Shown: positions 43,291 through 51,922 of the stretch, piece after piece
Layout: the number at the start of each line of letters is the position of its first letter
Position numbering within the stretch: position 1 is the first letter of the stretch
Assembly (NCBI GenBank): GCA_903884425.1
Contig: CAISEP010000023.1
Coordinates: 1-64,000 of the forward strand
Length of the DNA: 64,000 nt
Reading direction: 5' to 3'
DNA from: an uncultured Caulobacterales bacterium
GTDB taxonomy: Bacteria; Pseudomonadota; Alphaproteobacteria; Caulobacterales; Caulobacteraceae
Made by a program: the position numbers and the translations under genes
The notes under the pieces: generated by a model
Told to the model about the DNA's origin: nothing
Database searches by the model: none
Seen by the model: the letters and a program-made list of their open reading frames with translations, nothing else

Positions 43291-44489
43291 TGAAGCCTTT
43301 GGTCCTCTCCGGTAGAGCCGCAAACACTTCGCCAGGACTCGAACAATTGGGGCGACGCCTCATTCGAGTGCGCGAGTTTTCCTATGATGGGTTAGGCGAA
43401 CTTTCGCCCTTCGATGCACCGCTCGTGGCGCAGCAGGATCAAATCGACTGGGGCTCAAACTTCGGGTCGGATCTGATCGTGTTGCGAGCTGCTGTCGACC
43501 AAACGGAGGAGATTCGGAAGCCCTTCGTCCGCCTTAATCGCGACTTCGACTATCTCGCAAATGGCGATCTCATCTCCGTTGACGGCCGGACCGGTCGGCT
43601 GCGGACGATCTATCGCCGGGCTTCGCGCTACAATTTTTTCCTGATCACGGAGCGGTGCAATCATCTTTGCTTGATGTGCTCCCAACCGCCAAAGGACGTG
43701 AATGACGACTGGATCCTAGAGGAGGTCTGTGAAGCCCTGCCTTTGATTGATCCTTCAACGCCGACGTTGGGGTTTACGGGTGGTGAACCGCTGACAAATC
43801 GAGATCGCTTCATCGAGATGTTGCGGATCGCCAAGGATGCGCTGCCAAGTACGGGACTGCACGTCCTAACAAACGGGAGAGCGTTTGCGGATCCGCAAGT
43901 CGCTAAGGCTTGGGCCGACGTAGCGCATCCAAACCTCACCGCAGGTATTCCGGTTTATTCCGCGGTTGATTACCTCCACGACCACGTCGTTCAGTCCAAG
44001 GGGGCGTTCGATGAGACGCTGCTCGGCATTTTGCGATTGAAGAATTTGGGCCAGCGCATCGAAATTAGGGTTGTTCTTCATGCCCTAACCGCGCCGCGCC
44101 TTGTCGAGACATGTGAATGGATTGCGCGCAATCTGCCATTTGTCGACCATGTTGCGCTCATGGGTTTGGAGAATACCGGTTACGCCATCGCCAATGACAG
44201 CCAGCTTTGGATTGATCCAATGGACTACCAGGCTAGCCTGACCGCTGGTGTTCTCGCGCTTCGGGCTGCACGCGTCCGGACTTCGATCTACAACCTACCG
44301 CTCTGCCTAATCGATGAGAGCGTTCGATCACACGCGGTTCAGTCCATATCAGACTGGAAGAACGCATATGTCGAAGAGTGTGGCAGCTGCGACGAGCGCC
44401 CAAGGTGCGCCGGATTCTTTTCGAGCGGTCGACCGAAGTTCAGCCGCGGGATCCGACCGATCGTTGGTGAGCCTCAAATCGCAGTGTGA
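43290..44489 (+). CDS. hxsC: His-Xaa-Ser system radical SAM maturase HxsC
   Basis: Radical SAM LITERCNHLCLMCSQPP; GFTGGEPL; C-terminal CGSCDERPRCAGFFSSG; overlaps hxsB by 1 bp. Confidence 0.9.
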   Translation: MKPLVLSGRAANTSPGLEQLGRRLIRVREFSYDGLGELSPFDAPLVAQQDQIDWGSNFGSDLIVLRAAVDQTEEIRKPFVRLNRDFDYLANGDLISVDGRTGRLRTIYRRASRYNFFLITERCNHLCLMCSQPPKDVNDDWILEEVCEALPLIDPSTPTLGFTGGEPLTNRDRFIEMLRIAKDALPSTGLHVLTNGRAFADPQVAKAWADVAHPNLTAGIPVYSAVDYLHDHVVQSKGAFDETLLGILRLKNLGQRIEIRVVLHALTAPRLVETCEWIARNLPFVDHVALMGLENTGYAIANDSQLWIDPMDYQASLTAGVLALRAARVRTSIYNLPLCLIDESVRSHAVQSISDWKNAYVEECGSCDERPRCAGFFSSGRPKFSRGIRPIVGEPQIAV

Positions 44490-44536
44490 GGCTGGGCCTC
44501 TTCGATGTTGTGTCGCCATTGGCGAGAGGGGGAGCA

Positions 44537-45115
44537 ATGAAGGTTCGAAAGGCAATTTTGGCAGCAATGCTTCCGCTCGTCGCCAGCTTCGGCTGTAGTC
44601 CAGCGCCGAAACAGGCGGCAAGTCCGGTGGTAGCCGTGAGCGCACCGGCTTTGCAGTTCAATGAAGATGAATTCCGAAGGCTGGCGGCCCGGGTTGACAC
44701 GCTGGAGCGCGATGCGAATTTTCAAAAATTCATGCGCAACTCGGATGAGATGGCCTCGCTAAAGCCCGACGAAAAGACGTGGCAGCAAGTGAAGACGAGT
44801 ATTGGCTACGTAGTCGTAAGTTTGGACAACGTTTCTGAATATGCAAACGGGAGTGAGATCGTTCTCCAGTTTGGAAACCCTCTCTCCGCCACGATCTCGC
44901 AGCTTTCCGCGACTGTTGAGTGGGGCCGCGTCGATGAGAAAGGCAACCCGGTTGGAGAGGCTCAGACTAAGGACGTCACGTTTACGGATGTGCTGCCGGC
45001 CGCCAGTTGGCACAAATTCAAGGTAACTTTAGCCAGCATACCGCCAAAAGAGCTTGGCTACGTGAACGTTAAGAACGTCCAATTCAGGTCGATTAGCTTG
45101 CGAAATACGTACTGA
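44537..45115 (+). CDS. DUF3251-like lipoprotein, last gene of hxs cluster
   Basis: MKVRKAILAAMLPLVASFGCSPAP lipobox; upstream AGGGGGAG SD-like; ORF track start 44486 less likely. Confidence 0.65.
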   Translation: MKVRKAILAAMLPLVASFGCSPAPKQAASPVVAVSAPALQFNEDEFRRLAARVDTLERDANFQKFMRNSDEMASLKPDEKTWQQVKTSIGYVVVSLDNVSEYANGSEIVLQFGNPLSATISQLSATVEWGRVDEKGNPVGEAQTKDVTFTDVLPAASWHKFKVTLASIPPKELGYVNVKNVQFRSISLRNTY

Positions 45116-45211
45116 TTTTTGGCCAACTCGCCATGTCGCTCCCATAAGGCATATTAGACGCAAATCGTCCCGTAGCGACCTGCAGTAACGCGATCACCTG
45201 CAGCTAGAACT

Positions 45212-46111
45212 TCATCCTCGAAAGATTTGTCGCTGAAAGCGTATCGCGTCAATCGACGGCCAATCGGACTTTAGCTTCGGCAGGCGAGCGCGACGACCTG
45301 CAAGTTTCGAATAGGATGTCTCTGCCAGAACGGGGCTGACAAGCGTTGTGTAGTCGTCGGCAAACGCGATAAGGCCCGCATCAAAAAGCGCGTGAAGGTC
45401 TTTGCGCAGCAACAAGCCGTTCTGGACGTGATGGCTGGCCTCGGACACGTACGGCTGAATATGCGCTGCATCGAGAACTTCGGAGCAGGCTACGCCTGAA
45501 ATGGCACACCGGCGCTCATAGGCATGCATCACGGTCGACCTGAACCGCGCCTGATCCGGTCGAAGATAGACCGTGCCAGCCTGTCCACTACTCCGCGCAC
45601 CAGGGACGAGTTGGAAGTTATCCGGCGATCGAACATCGTAGCCGGGAATTTCAATCTCCCCACGGTAGGATTTGTATTTCACGATGTTGACGGCGAAGTC
45701 GACGCCAAGCTCGTCTGCCGTCAACTGTTGCCCGGGGCCAAACAGGGTCACGTCCGAAAGGAGGATGCACCCAATCGGATCGTTCGATGCCCGCGGGCGG
45801 ACGGACCTTGCCGCCGCAAAGCTGTCAACCCGCTGCCGGAGCTCCTCCGGGCTCGCAACGCCGTTCCCGAGGCCGAATAGCTCCCAGGCCTTTTCGACGG
45901 TATGTTCCTCATAGCCAGCTATCAGACCGAACCCGCCAATTTTCCGGATCGGGGATTTGAGCATGAACAGCCACCGGGCCCCGGGTTCGAGGGCCGCGGG
46001 ACGCCAAAGAGTCGGCGTCCAGAAATTTGCCGTAGCAGGCGTTCCATGCAGGGTCAGGAACTCGTGCCACCGCGGATCCGTCACCCCGATATAATACATA
46101 AGTGATTCCAC
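45212..46111 (-). CDS. HNH endonuclease (restriction-type)
   Basis: RRCAISGVACSEVLDAAHIQPYVSEASHHVQNGLLLRKDLHALFDAGLIAF. Confidence 0.85.
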   Translation of the reverse strand: MESLMYYIGVTDPRWHEFLTLHGTPATANFWTPTLWRPAALEPGARWLFMLKSPIRKIGGFGLIAGYEEHTVEKAWELFGLGNGVASPEELRQRVDSFAAARSVRPRASNDPIGCILLSDVTLFGPGQQLTADELGVDFAVNIVKYKSYRGEIEIPGYDVRSPDNFQLVPGARSSGQAGTVYLRPDQARFRSTVMHAYERRCAISGVACSEVLDAAHIQPYVSEASHHVQNGLLLRKDLHALFDAGLIAFADDYTTLVSPVLAETSYSKLAGRRARLPKLKSDWPSIDAIRFQRQIFRG

Positions 46112-46147
46112 CTCAGATCGAACTGTCAGTTCAAATTACATCTGAGG
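46111..46147. promoter_or_regulatory. Nested inverted repeat upstream of HNH gene
   Basis: CCTCAGATCGAACTGTCAGTTCAAATTACATCTGAGG: outer 8-bp arms, inner GAACTG-T-CAGTTC. Confidence 0.5.
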
Positions 46148-46260
46148 CAGAAATTGTCTCAATGGTCTTGCGAACGAACCCCTCCGATATGCCTGACTAT
46201 CACCGGCCGGGCGGGTTCATCGAAATAGCTAGTGCAGCAATCCGCTTCGCGTGCATCCCG

Positions 46261-46719
46261 TCAGAACGGCGACAATGCCAAGTCGGGGCGGCCAAATCCT
46301 ATCCCTCGGGAGTCTGACATCAGATCTGCGAGAATGTTTTCGCGAAGGATGAGCGGCCGGATCCTGAAGATCGATATGGGCTCATAGCAGCGCTCTTCGG
46401 CCTCATATCGGTCGCCCTCCGGGTGATCATTCCATCCGGCAGCGACCGGCTCCAGGCGATAGTTCGCGCGCAGGCGGTCTCGTTCAAAGACGAGGATAGT
46501 CGGTGTGCCAGAGCAAGACCCGCGTGGCAGGCAGGCGAAATGGAATGCGATCGCTGGGTTGCGTGTGAAGGAAATGACCGGGTCTCCGACCTCGGCGGGA
46601 ACAAGCGCTCCCCGCCGCAATATCTGGTCGGCATACCTTGTCCCGTGGAACAGGGGATTTCTGACCAACTTCTGAAGCGCCGTTCGCGCTACGTTCGGTA
46701 GCCGTGACGGGAGGGTCAT
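46261..46719 (-). CDS. Uncharacterised protein, possible ADP-ribosyltransferase-like fold
   Basis: NPLFHGTRYADQILRRGALVPAEVGDPVISFTRNPAIAFHFA...EAEERCYEPI; overlaps polB stop by 4 bp. Confidence 0.5.
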   Translation of the reverse strand: MTLPSRLPNVARTALQKLVRNPLFHGTRYADQILRRGALVPAEVGDPVISFTRNPAIAFHFACLPRGSCSGTPTILVFERDRLRANYRLEPVAAGWNDHPEGDRYEAEERCYEPISIFRIRPLILRENILADLMSDSRGIGFGRPDLALSPF

Positions 46720-49700
46720 GGCTCAGACCCTCGTCCTTTCAATCGCAACCGGGTCAGACGCTTACTCAGGTTGGAGGGGTCGCAGTTCAAAACTTTTGCT
46801 GCCGGCCGAAGGCCTCCAGCGCACCTGATTGCGTCTTCAAGCGCGAGCCTCTGCTGGGATTTGAGGTACGTTTGACTGCGGGAGCGGTCATCGAGCGCCA
46901 CGAGGCTGCGTCTGATCTCTGACGGTCGCTTCGTTACCCGGCCGACCCACCCCCGTTCGATGTTCGCCAGCGTTGCACGGCTGATCCCTGTTTCCCGGAA
47001 AACGGCCGACTTTCCATGCGTTCGGATTGCCCTCCGCAGAGAGCCATAGACGGCGGAGTATTCCTCGGCATCGGGACCATAGGTTACCTGAAGTTCGGTA
47101 GCCCCAAGCCCCAGGACATATTCCTCCTCCCATCGGTCGGCCTCTTTTCCAATCAGTACGGCCCCTTGTGCGCGGACATGACAGCGTTCGGTCGGTCCGG
47201 TGTCGTAGGCGCGCCCGTTCAGAAACTTCGCCTCCGGTCGGAAGGGGTAGGCCTTGAGCGCTTCCTCATATGTCTCGAGGCTGTCAAGATCGATCGGGAG
47301 ACCGGTGACCCGGTCAAACGCCTTGGCAATCGCGGTCGACAGGTCCTTTTCGAACGGGGCTACCGGATAAATTTTGCCAGGGCGGCCTGGTCCTCGCGCA
47401 AGCGTATCAGGCCCGTCATCCGGGTGCTGTACTCGCCTGCTCGCATGCAGGATGTACAGGAACCCGAACGGCTTCAGCTGTTCAGCATAAGGCTTGCCCA
47501 TATTCCATTTGGCAAACCACCCGAGGAGCTCCGGGCTGCTGGCGGTGTAGCGACTGACTGTCGGGGCCTTCATGGCCGGGTGATAGTCAAACCGGACCTG
47601 ATTGGGATGTCCGGCCAAAACCGCACTCAGGATGGCAAACCAGACATCGTAGTGCCATCGCAACAGCTTTTCCCGGCCGCCGATGACGCCCGTGAGCGGC
47701 GCCGGAAAGTGTGGCGGTGCATCCTCGTCCGGGTAGGGCGAGAGCAAATGGCCCAACCCATGCGCAGAAGCCTTCCGGATCACTGGAACGCCGGCCTCGT
47801 CGATGTTGAAGAGCGCATAACGCTTCGATGAGATGGCGTAGCAGTAGAGTGGAACGAGCCGCGTGGGGGCGCCGGGCGCATAGTTGATCTTCTCGATTTT
47901 GAGGATTGAGTCCTCGAAGCCGTAAGGGTTCAAAGGTTTGAACCACTCCACGACGGAAAGGGCGCGGGCCTCAAACGTCGCGTCGTCCATGTCAGAGGGT
48001 TTGGCGAGGGCCAGGCTGTCCGTGTCGCAAAACGCCCAGTCGAGACCGGCGTCGAGAGCCTTGCGCTCCGCCAAGGCCAACATGAGCCGCGCGGCGCCGG
48101 TGATCAGGGTGGCGATCAGCGGGTTGAACCACGGCCCCGGCGTTTCGACCTTCTTTGTCGTCCGTTCAAATGAGCGGCCGTCAGCACACCAGACACGAAC
48201 CCTCTGTCCGCGTCTGGCGGCGTTGACGTTCATTTGGACAAAAATGCCGTAGCTGGTCGCATTGGCGAGGATCTTCAGGGCGTTCCGGAGTTCCTCAATA
48301 ACGGCTTGCTCCTCGGGTGATTTACCGGCCTTGCTCGCGTCTTCCAGTTGGCGGGTACGGATCAGCTCCCGGAAGAAGTCCTGATTGTAGGGGTCTATGG
48401 TGTGGCGACCCACCAGCCGGATTGGCTTCAGCCCAGCCTGTGGCGGACCCGGGCTGAACAGAATGGCTTCCTCGACTGGCGGGGTCTTCCCGGTGAGAAA
48501 TTTGGCGACGAGACAGTCTGCTAATGTGAACCACTGGCTTGCATTCCCATGGAGAAAGTTCAGCCCAATCGTTGCGTGAACCTGTCCCGGGTATTCCCCC
48601 CGGATAGGGACAAGTTCTCCGCCAGGAGTGAGCCTTACCAGCGCTGTGAGGTGACGCCAGATGTCGCGATCGCGGAATGTCTCCGGCGTAGCAGCTTCGA
48701 GGAAAGCGCGTATCTCGTCGGTTGCCACGACGGCTGTGAAGCCCTCTCCGATGATGAATTTCCAGAGGTTCTGAAGAACACAAACCGTCGGGTACATGGA
48801 CGTGAAGTCAGTCTGGATGACTCGCACCACCTCGCGGCGGCGGTGAACTTCTGTCCTGCCGCCGTAGTAGCTGGATATGACCCGGCTCGTCATTCCGCCG
48901 TCAGGACCGCCCGGCTGGACCTCCCGCCACGGCCTGATGTTCATGGTCGATAGCGCCGACTTGCCGATACTCGCCTCGCTGATCAGGTCGTAGATCGGCA
49001 TGTCGAGCTGATAGACCGCGTATCGGTCACACAGGATCCGGTAGCATTCCCAGGTCGCTTTCACGTCGTCGCGGGCATAGTCGATATAGGCGTCGTCCAG
49101 CTCGTAACCATGGCTGTCGCTTTGGCGCTTCTGTGTTGCCGTCCCAAGCGCGCGTGTAAGCGATTCCAGACTGTGTGAGCGGGAGAGCAGAGCCGCCGCG
49201 ATCGTCTTGACGTCGCAAAAGTGGCCGCGGTGAACCGGTGTGTTTTCTCCGCGCCGCCGATGCGATCGCGACGTGGACTTACCCCCAGGGGCCGACCACT
49301 CGCAGAGATAGGCGCGCGGGTTCAGCGACTTAATCTGCAGCCGCGGCATCCGCGTGCTCGGACTGAATGCGAGGCTGAACCCGTCCTGCATCTTCGGCCG
49401 CCAGGTCGTGGCGCGCGCGTTACTGCCCGCAAGCGCGGCGCGCGCGAAATCGAAGGCGCCATTGAACGTTACGATCGTTGCGCCGAGCTCATAGGCCCGC
49501 TTGAGCATCACCTCGATCTGAAAGTCCGCGAGATCCATCGGCGGTAGGAGGCCGCGCGTGGCGCAGTACCGTTCGGCGCACGCGATTTCAGCAGGCGCCA
49601 ACGCGTCCCGGTCGATGACGAGGCGCTCCTCATCAAGCTTATTGCCCCTGAACAGCCGGTAGAATGCCAACCTGAGCCGCTGAGTTGGGTCGGTTGTGGT

Positions 49701-49895
49701 TTCGCAGTCCCAGACAAGGGTCCAGATGGACGGGCCGACGCGTTTCGCGCGCGGCTTCTTCTTTCGACGATCAGCGCCAGGCGCGCCCTTATTGCCGTCT
49801 CCATAGTTTTGGTCATCGATCGCCTCCGCGTAAGCGCGGATTGAGATCGGTAAAAGGAACGGCGATTGCGCCGTTCCTTCTCCCTGATGGCTCAT
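46716..49895 (-). CDS. polB: Family-B DNA polymerase with 3'-5' exonuclease and C-terminal HTH-like extension
   Basis: Exo I VWDCETTTD; Exo II FNGAFDFA; Exo III DYARDDVKATWE; motif A TDFTSMYPT; motif B LANATSYGIF; motif C FCDTDSLAL. Confidence 0.92.
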   Translation of the reverse strand: MSHQGEGTAQSPFLLPISIRAYAEAIDDQNYGDGNKGAPGADRRKKKPRAKRVGPSIWTLVWDCETTTDPTQRLRLAFYRLFRGNKLDEERLVIDRDALAPAEIACAERYCATRGLLPPMDLADFQIEVMLKRAYELGATIVTFNGAFDFARAALAGSNARATTWRPKMQDGFSLAFSPSTRMPRLQIKSLNPRAYLCEWSAPGGKSTSRSHRRRGENTPVHRGHFCDVKTIAAALLSRSHSLESLTRALGTATQKRQSDSHGYELDDAYIDYARDDVKATWECYRILCDRYAVYQLDMPIYDLISEASIGKSALSTMNIRPWREVQPGGPDGGMTSRVISSYYGGRTEVHRRREVVRVIQTDFTSMYPTVCVLQNLWKFIIGEGFTAVVATDEIRAFLEAATPETFRDRDIWRHLTALVRLTPGGELVPIRGEYPGQVHATIGLNFLHGNASQWFTLADCLVAKFLTGKTPPVEEAILFSPGPPQAGLKPIRLVGRHTIDPYNQDFFRELIRTRQLEDASKAGKSPEEQAVIEELRNALKILANATSYGIFVQMNVNAARRGQRVRVWCADGRSFERTTKKVETPGPWFNPLIATLITGAARLMLALAERKALDAGLDWAFCDTDSLALAKPSDMDDATFEARALSVVEWFKPLNPYGFEDSILKIEKINYAPGAPTRLVPLYCYAISSKRYALFNIDEAGVPVIRKASAHGLGHLLSPYPDEDAPPHFPAPLTGVIGGREKLLRWHYDVWFAILSAVLAGHPNQVRFDYHPAMKAPTVSRYTASSPELLGWFAKWNMGKPYAEQLKPFGFLYILHASRRVQHPDDGPDTLARGPGRPGKIYPVAPFEKDLSTAIAKAFDRVTGLPIDLDSLETYEEALKAYPFRPEAKFLNGRAYDTGPTERCHVRAQGAVLIGKEADRWEEEYVLGLGATELQVTYGPDAEEYSAVYGSLRRAIRTHGKSAVFRETGISRATLANIERGWVGRVTKRPSEIRRSLVALDDRSRSQTYLKSQQRLALEDAIRCAGGLRPAAKVLNCDPSNLSKRLTRLRLKGRGSEP

Positions 49896-50458
49896 TTGTC
49901 CGAGCCCCCTGCAGATCCGCTGTGCAAGGTCGGGTGAGCTCTGGCTAGCCAGGCTTCCAGCTGATCCATTCCAACGGCGCGCGCGCGGCGCCGGGTCCGG
50001 ATGTCCGTTGGCGAGCCCCCGACTTCGGCGCCGGCTTCACCGTCGCCGCTGGAAGGGTCGTTACCCCCATTACCATTGGCGATGGGTGGAGGGTCGATAT
50101 CGCCGATCAAACACTGAATGGTCTCGAAGTTGGCCTGGATCTGCATCTCCGCGACCTCGTTTTGACCGTAGAGGCGATTGATCAGTGCGACGCGGTTGGC
50201 CGGCAGGTTCGGCGGGAGAGGAATACGGTCTTTCACGGTGTCTCCAATCTTGTCGTGGCAGTCGCCACAGATGAAAAGGATGTCAGGGGGAAGTAGAGCT
50301 TCGTAAGCCCGGCCGGAGATGTGATGGCGCTCGTACCGGATGCGCCAATCGCCTTTTCCGCAGATCCGGCAGTAGGGATCATTGGTTCGCAGGCTTCGGT
50401 ATCTCCGAAATCTGCGAGCCTCTCTTCTAAGTTCTCGGTCATGCATTTTAATTCTCAC
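49892..50458 (-). CDS. HNH endonuclease-domain protein
   Basis: DPYCRICGKGDWRIRYERHHISGRAYEALLPPDILFICGDCHDKIGD; 4-bp overlaps with both neighbours. Confidence 0.85.
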   Translation of the reverse strand: MRIKMHDRELRREARRFRRYRSLRTNDPYCRICGKGDWRIRYERHHISGRAYEALLPPDILFICGDCHDKIGDTVKDRIPLPPNLPANRVALINRLYGQNEVAEMQIQANFETIQCLIGDIDPPPIANGNGGNDPSSGDGEAGAEVGGSPTDIRTRRRARAVGMDQLEAWLARAHPTLHSGSAGGSDK

Positions 50459-51048
50459 TGTTCGATCCTGTAGAACCGCTCAAAACTGTAGTCCTGAGCG
50501 AGAACTGCGGCGTAGAGGTGGTTGAGGTCGGTCGAGAACGGATGAAACTTCCCCGTCACGTCGCGGACTCCTCGTCCTTCCCAACGCCTGACGAACTCTT
50601 CGAAGCGGCTTTGATCGTCGAGAGCCAAACCGGCTTCATGAAAGTGAAGCCCCGCTTCGTGCGCCGGCTCGAAGCCACGAACCCTGATCGTCACCGGATG
50701 GTATTGGCCGGCTTCGACGATCGTGATTTCGCGGATGCGCTGATCCTGGAAGCGCCAGGTCTGGCCTTCCCGGTAAGCGCCTGCGACGGACTGGATGTAT
50801 CGGGTAAACCGCTCCCGGCTTACGCCGGCTTCCTTGGCTACTGCCGATGCCGATCCACCAAATCTGCGGAGGCGTCTCAGCGCTTCTTCGAGGCGTCCGT
50901 CATAGGCGGGCTTCGGCGGGCCGCGGGCCGATGCGTAGCCCTCGCCGGAACGCGGGTGGCCTCGGGCCTGTGAGCGAGATAGCCCGCGGGTGGTCGCTCG
51001 CTCTATTCGTCGAGCATATTCCGCTTTGAAATCTCGGGGCTTACGCAT
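50455..51048 (-). CDS. HTH domain protein, first gene of polB operon
   Basis: GGSASAVAKEAGVSRERFTRYIQSVAGAYREG; N-term FKAEYARRIERATTRGLSRSQARGHPR. Confidence 0.65.
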   Translation of the reverse strand: MRKPRDFKAEYARRIERATTRGLSRSQARGHPRSGEGYASARGPPKPAYDGRLEEALRRLRRFGGSASAVAKEAGVSRERFTRYIQSVAGAYREGQTWRFQDQRIREITIVEAGQYHPVTIRVRGFEPAHEAGLHFHEAGLALDDQSRFEEFVRRWEGRGVRDVTGKFHPFSTDLNHLYAAVLAQDYSFERFYRIEQ

Positions 51049-51115
51049 TTTTGATGCCGCTGACTAAGATTGACCCCTAAGATCAAAGCGGCATCGTTTG
51101 AGAAATTAAAGGAGC

Positions 51116-51829
51116 TCAATTGGAAGCCCATCGCCGTGGAAATCGTATGTTTTGACTTTCCAGTTCTTTCCAGGCTCTATTTTTGTAATTGGCCCAGGTT
51201 CTTCTGTCTACTGGCGGGACATTATGAGTGGCGCTCAGCTTCTTTTTACTAATCAAAACGTTGAGCTCGGCAATGATATCAGAATGAAATGTACCGTCCC
51301 ATTCTGGATTATCTTTGACGTAATCAACTAAGACGGTCACGCCAGCGTCAACGAAGCCCGTACTGCCACCGCGACCTTTTGGTCTGTCGCGCATACGATC
51401 TTCAGGCGCTCCCGGCGGATTGCTTGTCGGTTGGGCCACCCCTTCGGACGAAACGTTCAACGAATGCTGTCCAAAATAGGCTACTATGTCGGTGAGCGTT
51501 TGGTTCGGGGCGTTGAGAGTACCTTTGTGCAGGTCAATGTATGGCCTATGGCAGAGGGCGGGTCGAACCCTCTCTAAGGTTTCGACCCCGTCACTTCCCT
51601 TTGATTTGCCGACAGCAACAACAGAGCCGTTTTGTAATCTTTTAAGGACCTCAAATTCAAGATTTTCTATTTCTTCAAAGTCTCCATTTTCTGGTCGATA
51701 TATCAAATTGGTCCAATATTCTCTTTCTTCGGCCGGCGTAATTTCGAGAATCGCGAGAGAAAGAGGAACTCCATCGCGAAAAATCCGCTCCAATTCATAC
51801 CGCAAGGCTGTTTTCCGGCTCATCGGCAT
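51116..51829 (-). CDS. Uncharacterised 237-aa protein, divergent from cas1
   Basis: Long ORF with lower-GC coding pattern; no family recognised. Confidence 0.6.
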   Translation of the reverse strand: MPMSRKTALRYELERIFRDGVPLSLAILEITPAEEREYWTNLIYRPENGDFEEIENLEFEVLKRLQNGSVVAVGKSKGSDGVETLERVRPALCHRPYIDLHKGTLNAPNQTLTDIVAYFGQHSLNVSSEGVAQPTSNPPGAPEDRMRDRPKGRGGSTGFVDAGVTVLVDYVKDNPEWDGTFHSDIIAELNVLISKKKLSATHNVPPVDRRTWANYKNRAWKELESQNIRFPRRWASN

Positions 51830-51922
51830 TGTCCGAATTTCACGCGCTGAACGGGGACGATTTTTCGGGTCAAGTCGCCGATTTTGTGGGATATTTCTGT
51901 AAATATTCTGAGCGGTATTGCA

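Noticed and set aside
48322-48783. Small ORFs in other frames over polB
   Set aside because: Fully contained in the polB reading frame with intact polymerase motifs.
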